Shown: piece by piece, positions 36,161 to 44,984 of the stretch
Position numbering within the stretch: the first letter of the stretch is position 1
Layout of the letters: each line of letters opens with the position of its first letter
Assembly: GCA_964607705.1 (NCBI GenBank)
Contig: CAZSLI010000003.1
Coordinates: 87,591-151,590, forward strand
DNA: 64,000 nucleotides
Direction: 5' to 3'
From: CAZSLI01 sp964607705
Lineage (GTDB): Bacteria > Actinomycetota > Coriobacteriia > Anaerosomatales > PHET01
Notes under the pieces: model-generated
Databases searched by the model: none
What the model was told of the DNA's origin: nothing
What the model saw: only the letters and a program-made list of their open reading frames with translations
Made by a program: the position numbers and the translations under genes

Positions 36161-36324
36161 GCGTTCCTCCCTTGCTCCTGACAAACCAAAACTGTGGACA
36201 GAACGACCTGTAGTCATCCCACTACAGGACCTAGGGAGCGTAGCACACAAGCACCCTAGGGAATAGGCAGGATCTTCACGCTTGTGACCTGCCGATTCAC
36301 CAAATCGTAGCGCTGCAATGTTTC

Positions 36325-36741
36325 CTATATGTAATACATAGGAGTGGATTGCCTATCCAGCTCGCGCTGCCGGGTCGCAAGATCGGCGAGCGTTATGGCG
36401 CCGAGAAAGTCCTCGAGCGACGCAGCTGCCTGCTGCCACATCTCGGCGCTGGCAGATCCGAGCTGGTGCGGGGTGTCCAGCACCTCTCCCTGGAGGCCTC
36501 GGACGATCTCAGCGACCGTGACATCGCCGGCGGGCCGCGCGAGGGTGCAGCCGCCGGTCGCACCCCGACGGCACGTGACGACGCCGATGCGGGCCAGCGC
36601 AGTCACCTGCTGCTCGACGAAGCGCTTCGGCAGCCCGAGACGCTCAGCGAGGTCCCCGGCGACGACCCACGACCCCGGGGGTTGCTCGGCAAGAAGGACG
36701 AGAGCGCGCAGCGCGTAGTCCAAGCGCTGTGAGACTCGCAT
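36325..36741 (-). CDS. Rrf2-family transcriptional regulator (CymR-like)
   Basis: 138 aa winged-helix regulator. N-terminal MRVSQRLDYALRALVLLAEQ is the Rrf2 hallmark; GLPKRFVEQQVTALARIGVV is the recognition helix region, followed by RRGATGGCTLARP. The three-cysteine cluster motif of IscR is absent, so it is closer to CymR, which senses cysteine synthesis through CysK. It starts one base after the cysK stop, supporting that role. Confidence 0.88.
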   Translation of the reverse strand: MRVSQRLDYALRALVLLAEQPPGSWVVAGDLAERLGLPKRFVEQQVTALARIGVVTCRRGATGGCTLARPAGDVTVAEIVRGLQGEVLDTPHQLGSASAEMWQQAAASLEDFLGAITLADLATRQRELDRQSTPMYYI

Positions 36742-37704
36742 CTAGCCGAGACCTTCCCACAGCGGCGTGCTGAGATAGCGCTCGCCGGTCGACGGAGCAG
36801 GCGTGACGATCAGCTTGCCGTCCATCTCCGGGCGTGAGGCGATCCGAAGAGCCGCGACCACATTGGCTCCACTCGAGATTCCTACGAAGATGCCCTCCTC
36901 GGCGGCGAGCCGACGGGCCATCGCGATGGACGTGGGGCCGTCGACCTGCTCCACGCCGTCAAGGACGTCGAGGTCGAGCGTCTTAGGTATGAAGTTGGCG
37001 CCTATGCCCTGGATGGGATGCGGGCCAGGAGTGAGGTCCTCGCCGCGCAGCGTCTGGCCGATGATGGGTGACTCGGCAGGCTCGACCGCGATCGCGAGGA
37101 TCGAGGGATCCTGCTCCTTGAGGTAGCGGCCGGCGCCTGAGATGGTTCCGCCTGTGCCGACACCGGCCACGAGGGCGCCGATCGACTCGCCCCGCGCCGC
37201 GTCCCAAATCTCCGGGCCGGAAGTCTCGTAGTGAGCCTGCGGGTTGGCCGGGTTGACGAACTGGCCCGGGATGAACGCGTCTCCACGCTCGGCTGCGACC
37301 TCGTCGGCCTTTTCGACCGCGCCGCGCATCCCGAGCTCGCGCGGGGTCAGCACGAGCTCGGCGCCATAGGCCGCGAGCAGCTTGCGCCGCTCGATCGACA
37401 TGCTCTCAGGCATCGTGAGCACGACCTTGTAACCGCGCGCGGCCCCGATGAGCGCAAGCGCGATGCCGGTATTCCCGCTCGTGGGCTCGACCAGCGTGGT
37501 GACACCCGGCGTGATCAGGCCGCGCTTCTCGGCGTCGTCGATCATCCCGCGGCCGATTCGGTCCTTCACCGAGCCGCCTGGGTTGCGCGACTCAAGCTTG
37601 ATAACGACGCGGCCGGGAAGCTCGGCCCCCATGTGCCTGAGAGGAACGAGCGGGGTATTGCCGATGGTGGCGACGATGTCGTCGAACCGGGTGGACGATC
37701 CCAT
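36742..37704 (-). CDS. cysK: Cysteine synthase (O-acetylserine sulfhydrylase)
   Basis: PLP enzyme joining sulfide to O-acetylserine. 320 aa: NPGGSVKDRIG with the PLP lysine, PTSGNTGIAL, GVGTGGTISGAGRYLKE and the C-terminal GISSGANV. Start at 37704, where homology begins (SSTRFDDIVATIGNTPLVPL). In CymR systems CysK binds the regulator, and the two genes are adjacent here. The upstream AT-rich stretch at 37770-37815 is the likely promoter. Confidence 0.96.
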   Translation of the reverse strand: MGSSTRFDDIVATIGNTPLVPLRHMGAELPGRVVIKLESRNPGGSVKDRIGRGMIDDAEKRGLITPGVTTLVEPTSGNTGIALALIGAARGYKVVLTMPESMSIERRKLLAAYGAELVLTPRELGMRGAVEKADEVAAERGDAFIPGQFVNPANPQAHYETSGPEIWDAARGESIGALVAGVGTGGTISGAGRYLKEQDPSILAIAVEPAESPIIGQTLRGEDLTPGPHPIQGIGANFIPKTLDLDVLDGVEQVDGPTSIAMARRLAAEEGIFVGISSGANVVAALRIASRPEMDGKLIVTPAPSTGERYLSTPLWEGLG

Positions 37705-37940
37705 GGTAAGACTCCTTCTTGTCGAACACGCCCTTGGGCGACTGTCTACGTATGGAGAGCCTATACCCGCACCAAATCGGTCACAATACAATCTTGCGCA
37801 CTATTTCTATGCTTAATGTGATGTTTGGTTGGCCGCACTTCTGCTAAGCCCGCGGACATGAACCCTGCCATGGCATCTCTGTCGGTGTTGGCGCGCCGCC
37901 TTGTACTATTGGCACGTCATGGCGATCGAAAGGGCCGAGG

Positions 37941-38222
37941 GTGGAACCGCACATCTGGATCAATGTGTGGATCGCGGTCGCGATCATCTGCGCCGTGGCC
38001 GAGTTCCTCACCGGGGGCTTCTTCTTGCTCCCCTTCGCCATCGGCTCGGCGCTGGCTGCTGTCCTCGAGTATCTGTGGCCGGGCAGCATCGACGCGCAGT
38101 GGGCGGTCTTCGTGATCGTATCCTCGGCGACCATGATCGCTTTGCGACGGCTCGTGTTGCGCCGAGAACGCGCTCGGGGCGCTACCGCATCGGCGGATGG
38201 TGACTGGACCGCGCGCCCCTAG
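37941..38222 (+). CDS. Short NfeD-like membrane protein
   Basis: 93 aa with three helices resembling the N-terminal part of NfeD/DUF107 proteins (WIAVAIICAVAEFLTGGFFLL, LPFAIGSALAAVLEYLWPG, AVFVIVSSATMIALRRLVL; each within the family pattern). The C-terminal OB-fold domain of NfeD is missing. GTG start after a GAGG site. It ends by sharing CTAG with the convergent FTR-Rieske gene. Confidence 0.7.
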   Translation: MEPHIWINVWIAVAIICAVAEFLTGGFFLLPFAIGSALAAVLEYLWPGSIDAQWAVFVIVSSATMIALRRLVLRRERARGATASADGDWTARP

Positions 38223-38896
38223 CGCTTGGCAGGCAGCGAGACCGTCAGGAAGATCTGGCCGTCGCGCAGAGTAGCCGGGAAGGTCCGCACGTCGGCGTTC
38301 GGGTGGTCCGTAGTGCCGTCTCTCACGTCGTAGCGCCATCCGTGCCACGGGCAGACGAGGTAGTAGCCGTCGACGAAGCCCTCGGCCAGCGGCCCGAAGG
38401 CGTGACGGCACAGGTTCGACAGTGCGAAGACCTCGTCGCCGACCCGGGCGACCGCGATGTCGTTCTTGCCGACCTTCACGTGGCGCACGCTGTTAGGCGG
38501 CAGGTCCTCGGCCAGGAACACGGGCACCTCGATCTGCGCACCCGGCTCCGGCTCCTCGATGACGCCGATGAGATCCGCGCCGTCCTCCACATCGTTCAGG
38601 ATGAACAGGCCGCACCAGCACTTCTTGATGGCGGCGAACTCGTCGCGGTAGAACGGGATGCAGGGGCAGATGATCTTGACGTCTTCTTTGGGGTCGCCCG
38701 TCCGGATGCGGCACGGGCAGTAGACATCGCCGTCGCGCTCGAGTATCTCGATCTCGCTCGTGAGGACCTCATCGACGAAGTCGCTCTCGGTGTTGAACCT
38801 GTAGCCGAGGCGCGACGCGAACGGCCCCATGTACTCCCTGAGGTCGTCGATAGTGGTATCCGCGCCGAACATGCGGCGCACAGGCTTATCTCCCAT
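38219..38896 (-). CDS. Ferredoxin:thioredoxin reductase catalytic domain fused to a Rieske domain
   Basis: 225 aa. Residues about 12-105 are the FTR catalytic subunit with all three cysteine pairs: CPC (60, 62), CPC (77, 79) and CWC (93, 95), which hold the [4Fe-4S] cluster and the redox-active disulfide. Residues about 122-222 are a Rieske domain with CRH (Cys163, His165) and CPWH (Cys182, His185) for a [2Fe-2S] cluster. FTR passes electrons to a thioredoxin or glutaredoxin; the Rieske domain could be a built-in electron donor. The glutaredoxin gene 10 bp upstream is the likely partner. Confidence 0.93.
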   Translation of the reverse strand: MGDKPVRRMFGADTTIDDLREYMGPFASRLGYRFNTESDFVDEVLTSEIEILERDGDVYCPCRIRTGDPKEDVKIICPCIPFYRDEFAAIKKCWCGLFILNDVEDGADLIGVIEEPEPGAQIEVPVFLAEDLPPNSVRHVKVGKNDIAVARVGDEVFALSNLCRHAFGPLAEGFVDGYYLVCPWHGWRYDVRDGTTDHPNADVRTFPATLRDGQIFLTVSLPAKR

Positions 38897-38906
38897 ATCA
38901 GAGATT

Positions 38907-39152
38907 CTACAAGCCGAGGATGTCGGCGATGCGCGTCTTGTTGAAGCCGACCACGACCTGGTCGTCGGCGACGAGCACGGGGAACGACGTGCCTCCCGAG
39001 AGCCGCTTGACCTCATCCACGGCCGACTGCCTCTCGTCGCCCTCGAGCTGGTCGACTTCCGTAAGTTCATAGGAAATGCTGTGCTCGTCGAGGTATTTCT
39101 TAGTCATGCGGCAATACGGGCACGTCGACAGCGCGTAGAGCTTCACGTTCAT
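38907..39152 (-). CDS. Glutaredoxin-like protein (NrdH/Grx type)
   Basis: 81 aa thioredoxin-fold protein with the active site CPYC (LSTCPYCRMTKKYL) and the GGTSFPVLV cis-proline region. It starts at 39152, where family homology begins. The only gene between it and its probable reductase boundary is a 10-bp spacer, so it is likely the acceptor for the FTR-Rieske protein. Confidence 0.93.
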   Translation of the reverse strand: MNVKLYALSTCPYCRMTKKYLDEHSISYELTEVDQLEGDERQSAVDEVKRLSGGTSFPVLVADDQVVVGFNKTRIADILGL

Positions 39153-39276
39153 CGATACTCCTTGAGAGGCTTCGGCCATTCGCATCGGGCCACGGTTCCA
39201 CTATTCCCCAGAATGGCGGAGTCGTCAGCGTTGGGCATCTACCTTCCATACCCGAGACCCAGGAGACCTGCTGACC

Positions 39277-40548
39277 ATGACCGCAAACACAAGCCCCTGC
39301 GTGGCCTCGCCTGAAGCGACGAGGCGCATCGTCGTCATCGGCGGTGGGTATGCCGGTGTCACGCTGGCGGTGAACCTCGGCAAGGCCCTGAAGCGCCGTG
39401 CTTTCGAGGGCGTCGAGGTCGTGCTTCTCGAGCCGAACCCCTGTCAGGAAGCGCTCTCCGAGCTCGATCTCGTCGCCGCCGGCTCCGAGCGGAAGGCCGA
39501 GTTCTGCGAACTGTGGCTGCCTGCCGTGCTCAAGGACCTCCCAGTCCGCGCCTGCTTCAACCGTGCCGAGCGGGTGGACCCCCACCGGCGCGTCGTCGTC
39601 ACGACCGGCGAGCACGAGGTGGAGTACTGGCGCGCCGCGATCTGCACGGGTGCGGTGGCCAACATCCCGCCCGTGCCGGGACTGGCCGAGCACGCGATCA
39701 CGATGTGGTCGGTCGCCGATGCGCAAGAGCTCCAGGACCAGGTGGCCGCGCAGTTCAAGATCGCCGCGACCATGCCCACCCGAGAAGACCGGCGACGGGC
39801 GCTGTCGTTCACCGTCTGCGGCGGAGGCGCGACCGGGGTCGAGATCGTCGGCACGATGGGCCAGCTGCTGCCCAAGCGCGCCGCCGAGGTCGGACTCGAC
39901 ACCGAGGATCTCAACATCAGCCTGATCGAGGGCCGTCCCGACATCCTCTACGACTTGCCCGCGGCACAGCGGATCAAGGCCCGCAAGCGCCTCGAGAAGC
40001 TGGGTGTCACGCTCGTGACCGGGTCGATGGTATCGGAGGTGCGCGACCAGCAGGTGCGTCTCGCCGACGAGAGGGTCGTGGACTCGTCGGTCCTCGTGTG
40101 GTGCGGCGGAGCCAAGGCGGATCCGCATGCGCAGCAGTGGGGCTTCGAGTGCGACAACGCGGGCCGGCTGATCGTCGGCCAGGACCTGAAGTCGACCGGA
40201 TTCAACGACGTGTACGTTCTCGGCGACATCGCGGCGTTCAGGGACCCTTCGACGCACCGCACGCTTCCCATGCTCGCCCAGTTCGCGATCCGCGAGGCCG
40301 AGTGTGCTGCCGAGAACATCGTGCGCGAGCTCGACGGCAAGCCCACGACGCCGTTCCACCCTCACATGCACGGCGAGTTCGTCAGCGTGGGGCCGAGTTG
40401 GGGCGTCGGCTGGATGTGGAACCTCAACTTGTCCGGATGGCCGGCGATAGTCATGAAGCGGCTCACCTACGTGTTGTATTGGTGGCAGGTGGGCGGCATC
40501 CCGCTCGCCTGGCGCCGAGGACGAGAACTGTTGTCGATGCAGAGGTAG
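39277..40548 (+). CDS. Type II NADH dehydrogenase (NDH-2)
   Basis: 423 aa flavoprotein that oxidises NADH and reduces quinone without proton pumping. FAD site VVIGGGYAGVTLAVNLG at about 19-35, NAD site FTVCGGGATGVEIVG at about 178-192, and the second FAD motif VYVLGDIAAF. The amphipathic C-terminus (MKRLTYVLYWWQVGG) fits membrane attachment. It would feed menaquinone made by the Mqn pathway. Divergent from the glutaredoxin gene. Confidence 0.9.
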   Translation: MTANTSPCVASPEATRRIVVIGGGYAGVTLAVNLGKALKRRAFEGVEVVLLEPNPCQEALSELDLVAAGSERKAEFCELWLPAVLKDLPVRACFNRAERVDPHRRVVVTTGEHEVEYWRAAICTGAVANIPPVPGLAEHAITMWSVADAQELQDQVAAQFKIAATMPTREDRRRALSFTVCGGGATGVEIVGTMGQLLPKRAAEVGLDTEDLNISLIEGRPDILYDLPAAQRIKARKRLEKLGVTLVTGSMVSEVRDQQVRLADERVVDSSVLVWCGGAKADPHAQQWGFECDNAGRLIVGQDLKSTGFNDVYVLGDIAAFRDPSTHRTLPMLAQFAIREAECAAENIVRELDGKPTTPFHPHMHGEFVSVGPSWGVGWMWNLNLSGWPAIVMKRLTYVLYWWQVGGIPLAWRRGRELLSMQR

Positions 40549-40592
40549 GATCGGGCGCTCGGGACTCGCTGCACTGCACAGATTGAGTGCGC

Positions 40593-40697
40593 TATACTCC
40601 CGAACGGAGAACCCGCCCGCGCTGGCCTTGTGTCATGCGGAGGGGGAGGGAGAACGCGACAGGGCCGGCCTAATTCGCCGGTCCTTTCGCGTTTCTT
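40593..40697 (+). ncRNA. Candidate short transcript or leader with terminator
   Basis: In the 207-bp gap between NDH-2 and the WalJ-like gene, a TATACT box at 40593-40598 is followed by about 95 nt and a long hairpin (AACGCGA...TCGCGTT with GGCCGGC/GCCGG inside, 40653-40693), then TTCTTGG. This looks like a self-contained small RNA. It lacks the SRP-RNA core and resembles no class I know. The alternative is the NDH-2 terminator. Confidence 0.35.
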
Positions 40698-40743
40698 GGC
40701 CGCGGTGCGCTAACCCGCTAGTAGCACTGTCTGCGGCGGGGTG

Positions 40744-40749
40744 TATAGT
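40744..40749 (+). promoter_or_regulatory. -10 box giving a leaderless WalJ-like mRNA
   Basis: TATAGT ends 6 nt before the ATG at 40756, and no Shine-Dalgarno is present. Transcription starting at the usual 7 nt would begin on the A of ATG. Confidence 0.5.
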
Positions 40750-40755
40750 GCCCGC

Positions 40756-41550
40756 ATGCTCACGCACCCCCGCATGGTCATACTCGGCTCCGGCTCGGCC
40801 GGAAACGCGACCGCCATCACCGATGGCGTCACCACGGTACTCGTCGACTGCGGGTTCTCGGCACGCGAGATCTCACGCCGGCTCGCGGCCGTGGGGATCT
40901 CCGCTTCCTCGGTGAACGCCATCCTTGTCACGCACGAGCACGGGGACCACGTCCGCGGCATCGACGTCTTCGTACGCAGGCACGCGCCCGAGTGTGTGGT
41001 CTACGCCTCAAGTGGGACGCGGCGCGCAGCCGGACTGTCCGATGCGGTCACGGTGACCTGCGGAGAGCCGGTGCGGATCGGGACACTCGAAACCGTCGCG
41101 TTCCAGACGAGCCACGATGCGCTGGAGCCGGTTGGATACCGCATCGAACGCGATGGCTACGCGGTGGGCATAGCGACGGACACCGGCGTGTTCACGCCTC
41201 AGTGCGCCGAGGGGCTCGCCGGCTGCGCGGTGATCGCGCTCGAGAGCAACCACGACCTGGAGATGCTCGAAAACGGGCCGTACCCCTACCCGCTCAAGCG
41301 TAGGATCCGGTCGACACACGGCCACCTGTCGAACCACGATGCGGCAGATGCTCTCGAGAAGCTCGTTCACGATGGGCTCGTGCACGTGGTGGGGATGCAC
41401 CGCTCTCGCACCAACAACACCGCACGGCTCGCGGGCGCCGCACTGAGCGGCCGCCTCTCCCACCTCGGCCTCGGCTCGGTGAAGGTCACCGTCGCCGGGC
41501 AGGACGAGTGTTGCGACACGGAGCCGCCGCAGGGAGCGCTCTTCGGCTAG
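40756..41550 (+). CDS. MBL-fold hydrolase, WalJ/YycJ-like
   Basis: 264 aa metallo-beta-lactamase-fold protein. It opens with VILGSGSAGNATAI, and the metal motif is THEHGDHVRG. A later STHGHLSN and ALESNHDLEML are YycJ family marks. Relatives act as DNA exonucleases or are linked to cell-wall and chromosome maintenance. The start is the ATG at 40756, with the -10 box immediately before it (leaderless). The context gives no further clue. Confidence 0.88.
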   Translation: MLTHPRMVILGSGSAGNATAITDGVTTVLVDCGFSAREISRRLAAVGISASSVNAILVTHEHGDHVRGIDVFVRRHAPECVVYASSGTRRAAGLSDAVTVTCGEPVRIGTLETVAFQTSHDALEPVGYRIERDGYAVGIATDTGVFTPQCAEGLAGCAVIALESNHDLEMLENGPYPYPLKRRIRSTHGHLSNHDAADALEKLVHDGLVHVVGMHRSRTNNTARLAGAALSGRLSHLGLGSVKVTVAGQDECCDTEPPQGALFG

Positions 41551-41596
41551 GCGGCGTCGCGAGGGCGCACGCCGTGGGCCGGTCGCGCAACGACCC

Positions 41597-42844
41597 CTAG
41601 CCGACGAGCTCCTCGAGCGCTGCGCAGGCCGCGTCGGCGCTCGCTACCTGCCGGGCCCCTTGGGCGAGAGCCTGCTGCCAGAGCCGCTCAGCCTCGCCTC
41701 CCGCGTAGTCGCGCCCCTCGATCGAGCCCACGAGCACGAGCGGGCGGCCACTCTCGACCGCAGCCCGTAGGTTGGCCACGTTGCCGCCGCCGAAGGGGAC
41801 CACGCAGACCACGATGGCGTCTGCTCGCGCGGCCAAGGCCGACACGGCGTCGGCGGCCCGGTCGTCCATCGGCGCGAACGGCGGTATCTCGACGAACTCG
41901 AGTCCGAGCGCCGAAGCCAGCGTCGCGTCGGCGTCGCCTGCGTTGAGCGCCGCGGCACTCACGTCCCAGCCGTCCAGGACGGCCCGCCGCATGAGCGGAG
42001 CCGCCACGCCCGATCCGCCGACTACGAGCAGCCGCCCGCGCGCTTGCTTGGCGACCGCTCCTTCGCGCAAGACCGGGGTGATGGAGACCGTGCCCGTCAC
42101 GGGGTCCGTCCCTACGACCGCTCGGACTCCGAAGATCGACCGCACCGTCTCTGCGGTCAGAACGCGCTCGGGTTTCTCGGCGGGGCCGAGCTCGCCGTGC
42201 GCCACAACGCTTATGCGGTCCGCATAACGCGCCGCGAGGTCGAGGTCGTGGAAGACCGCCAGGACTGCCAGCCCGTCGTCCGCGAGTTCGCGCATCAGGT
42301 CGAGTATCTGCAGCCGGTGGTTGAGGTCGAGGTGGCTCGTGGGCTCATCGAGAAGAAGCAGCCGGGGCTCCTGGGCAAGCGCCTGCGCGAACGCCAGTCT
42401 CTGCAGATCGCCGCCGGATAGCGCGTCGATCGACGCACCCGCGAGCCCGTCGGTGTCGGTCACCCGCATCGCCCGCTCGACCACCGAGCGGTCGATCTCC
42501 CCCGCGTCGTGGAAGCGGGTGAGGTGTGCGTGGCGACCCATGGCGACGAAGTCCTCGGCAGGAAACGAGAAGGCGGCCACCACCTGCTGGGGGACGACGC
42601 CGACCACTCGGGCGCGCTCGGCGGGGCGGTAGCCCGAAAGCGGCATGCCGGCGAGTTCGATGTCGCCGGCGAGAAGCTTGGCCTCCCCCGTCACCGCGCG
42701 CAGCAGTGTCGACTTGCCGGCGCCGTTCGGCCCCACGAGCCCGACCACCTCGCCGGGGGCCACCGACAGCGACGCTCCCGCCACCACCGGCGTGGCGCCG
42801 TAGCCGACCGAAGCAGCGCGGTACGAGAGCAGCGGGGCGCTCAT
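41597..42844 (-). CDS. btuD: Cobalamin ABC transporter ATPase with extra C-terminal domain
   Basis: 415 aa. Residues 1-265 are a FecE/BtuD ATPase: Walker A GPNGAGKST, signature LSGGDLQRLAFAQAL, Walker B LLLLDEPTSHLD and the H-loop VFHDLDLAA. Residues about 275-415 form an added domain with a Rossmann-like start RLLVVGGSGVAAPLMRRA. That is typical of a subset of cobalamin transporters. It overlaps btuC by 4 bp. A cobalamin riboswitch heads the operon, which fixes the substrate as corrinoid. Confidence 0.9.
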   Translation of the reverse strand: MSAPLLSYRAASVGYGATPVVAGASLSVAPGEVVGLVGPNGAGKSTLLRAVTGEAKLLAGDIELAGMPLSGYRPAERARVVGVVPQQVVAAFSFPAEDFVAMGRHAHLTRFHDAGEIDRSVVERAMRVTDTDGLAGASIDALSGGDLQRLAFAQALAQEPRLLLLDEPTSHLDLNHRLQILDLMRELADDGLAVLAVFHDLDLAARYADRISVVAHGELGPAEKPERVLTAETVRSIFGVRAVVGTDPVTGTVSITPVLREGAVAKQARGRLLVVGGSGVAAPLMRRAVLDGWDVSAAALNAGDADATLASALGLEFVEIPPFAPMDDRAADAVSALAARADAIVVCVVPFGGGNVANLRAAVESGRPLVLVGSIEGRDYAGGEAERLWQQALAQGARQVASADAACAALEELVG

Positions 42845-43860
42845 CGGTTGCCCCGGATCAACAGCCACACGAAGAACGGACCGCCGATGAGCGCCGTCAC
42901 GACGCCGACGGGGATCTCGACGGGAGCGATGATCGTGCGCGCGATGAGGTCGGCGATGACGAGCGCGATGGCCCCGCCGAGCAGCGACGCAGGCAACAGC
43001 ACCCGGTGGTCCGGACCGAGCCACAGCCTGATCATGTGCGGCACCATCAGGCCGACGAAGCCGATGAGGCCGGCGACGGCGACGGCGGCCGCCGTCAACA
43101 GTGAGGCGACCGCCAGCGCGATGAGCTTGAAGCGATCGACCGGGACGCCGAGCTGCCCCGCCCGCTCGTCACCCAGCAGCATCAGGTTCAACTCGCGCGT
43201 GAAGCTGAGTGCGACGACGGCGCCGACAGCGCTCATGGGCGCGATCATCGCGAGGTACTGCCACGACGCGGCGCCGAGCCCGCCCATCATCCAGAACACG
43301 ACGGCGGCCATCTGTTCGCGCGCGAACACCATGAGAAACGACGTGAGTGCGGCGAGCGTGTAGGAGACGGCGACGCCGGCGAGCAGCAGCGACGTGCTGT
43401 CGAGCCGTCCGCCCCACGACGCCAGCCGGGTGACGAGCAGCATGGTGAGCAGCGCGCCGACGAACGCTGCGGCCGGAACTCCGCCGTAGCGGAAGGCCAT
43501 GGCGTCGGCGGTCACCGTGAGCGCGATCATGGCGCCGAGACCGGCCCCGCTCGACACGCCCAGGATGTAGGGGTCGGCGAGCGCGTTGCGGAACAGCGCC
43601 TGGTAGATCGCGCCGGCGGCCGCCAGGCAGGCACCGACGAGCGCGGCGAGCAACACGCGAGGGAGACGCACCTGCAGGATGAGCGTGTCGGACATGCCCG
43701 ACGCCTGTCCGCGCAGCCCCCGTCCGATCGACGCGATGACCTCGCCCGGCGGCACCCTGACTGCGCCGAGCGCGATGGCGACAACCATCGCGACCAGCAG
43801 CGCGACCGCCAAGGCGGCGAGCGACAGTCCGGGGTGCGTTGTGCGCCGGGCGGAGGTCAT
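42841..43860 (-). CDS. btuC: Cobalamin ABC transporter permease
   Basis: 339 aa FecCD-family permease with about ten helices. RLPRVLLAALVGACLAAAGAIYQ and NALADPYILGVSSGAGLGA are family hallmarks, and GFVGLMVPHMIRLWLGPDHR is the ATPase-coupling loop region. It sits between btuF and btuD. Confidence 0.95.
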   Translation of the reverse strand: MTSARRTTHPGLSLAALAVALLVAMVVAIALGAVRVPPGEVIASIGRGLRGQASGMSDTLILQVRLPRVLLAALVGACLAAAGAIYQALFRNALADPYILGVSSGAGLGAMIALTVTADAMAFRYGGVPAAAFVGALLTMLLVTRLASWGGRLDSTSLLLAGVAVSYTLAALTSFLMVFAREQMAAVVFWMMGGLGAASWQYLAMIAPMSAVGAVVALSFTRELNLMLLGDERAGQLGVPVDRFKLIALAVASLLTAAAVAVAGLIGFVGLMVPHMIRLWLGPDHRVLLPASLLGGAIALVIADLIARTIIAPVEIPVGVVTALIGGPFFVWLLIRGNR

Positions 43861-43869
43861 CGGGAGCGG

Positions 43870-44814
43870 TTACTCGGCGAAGGCGTCAGGGTGCAGCGCC
43901 TTGGCGATCTGTCGGAGGCCCTCGACCAGACGCGGGCCGGGGCGCGACACCTGCGAGTCGTCGAGAATGGCGATGCGGTTGGCCTTCACGGCCGCAAGGC
44001 CACTATAGCCGGCACGCTGGGTGATGGCTGCCGGGTCGTTCGACGAGCCCTTGGTCGCGAGGTAGACGGCCGGATTGCTCTTGATGAGCTGCTCGACCGA
44101 GTACGGCACGTAGCCGGGCTCGGCGACGACGTTCTTGCCGCCCGCAAGGGTGATGAGCTCGTCGAGAAGCGTGCCGCTACCGGTCGTGAACAGCGGATTC
44201 TGCCCGATCTCGATGAAGGCGGTCGTCTTGTCCTCGCCGGCCACGGCCTTCTCGACCTCAGCGATGCCCGTCTTCATGTCGCCGACGACCTTCTCGCCCT
44301 CGGTCTGCTTGTTGGTCACCGCAGCGATTTCATCGATCGCCGAGTAGACGCCGTCGAGCGTCTGCGGGTCGACAGCGATCACCGTCGCGCCGAGCTCCTC
44401 GAGCTTGCCGATGACATCGGCCTGCACGCCGGTGGTGGCCAGGACCAGGTCCGGATTCGCGCCCGCCACGGCCTCGAGGTTGGGGCCGGCGAAGTCGCCG
44501 ACCTTGGCGATGTCGGTGACCTCGGCAGGGTAGTCGTCGTAGCTGGTCACGCCGACGACCTTGTCGCCGAGGCCGAGCGCGAACAGGATCTCGGTGTTCG
44601 CGGGGGCAAGCGAGACGATACGCTGCGGTTCGGCCTTCACGGTGACAGTGCGGCTGGCGTCATCGGTGATCGTCAGCGGGTAAGTGGTGCCGCTCGCCTG
44701 CTTCTCGGCGGGGGCAGCGGGCTTCTCGGCAGCCTGCCGTGAGCAGCCGGCGGTCAGTGCGCCGGCAAGAGCCAGCGCGAGCAACGCGGTGATGATGCGG
44801 GTCGTACGGGTCAT
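43870..44814 (-). CDS. btuF: Cobalamin-binding lipoprotein
   Basis: 314 aa class III substrate-binding protein. The lipoprotein signal has LTAGCSRQ, then the PLTITDDASRTVTV opening, RIVSLAPANTEILFALGLG and VGVTSYDDYPAEV, all BtuF-like. Start at 44814 after AGAGGA; the frame stays open upstream through the riboswitch but that part has no homology. First gene of btuFCD, 170 nt downstream of the aptamer. Confidence 0.94.
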   Translation of the reverse strand: MTRTTRIITALLALALAGALTAGCSRQAAEKPAAPAEKQASGTTYPLTITDDASRTVTVKAEPQRIVSLAPANTEILFALGLGDKVVGVTSYDDYPAEVTDIAKVGDFAGPNLEAVAGANPDLVLATTGVQADVIGKLEELGATVIAVDPQTLDGVYSAIDEIAAVTNKQTEGEKVVGDMKTGIAEVEKAVAGEDKTTAFIEIGQNPLFTTGSGTLLDELITLAGGKNVVAEPGYVPYSVEQLIKSNPAVYLATKGSSNDPAAITQRAGYSGLAAVKANRIAILDDSQVSRPGPRLVEGLRQIAKALHPDAFAE

Positions 44815-44876
44815 GCGAGGACGTCCTCTCTTGGGGGCTTCGACGCGCTCGTCACCTGGTTCCCGAAATGCAAAGG

Positions 44877-44902
44877 CCCGCATGCCGGCTATCGGCTGCG
44901 GG
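44877..44902 (-). terminator. Riboswitch-controlled terminator before btuF
   Basis: CCCGCA/TGCGGG plus GCCG/CGGC around GCTAT, followed on the minus strand by CCTTTGCATTT. It lies between aptamer and btuF, so B12 binding probably decides transcription here. Confidence 0.7.
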
Positions 44903-44984
44903 TCTTGGAGGGAGGTGCGGTGCGGTTCGGGGTCCTCGGCGATATGCCGACGCCGCGAGCCGGCCTCTTTCCTCGAAGGCCGCG

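Noticed and set aside
40600..40700. SRP (4.5S) RNA
   Set aside because: The domain IV core GGAAGG...AGCAGCC is missing.
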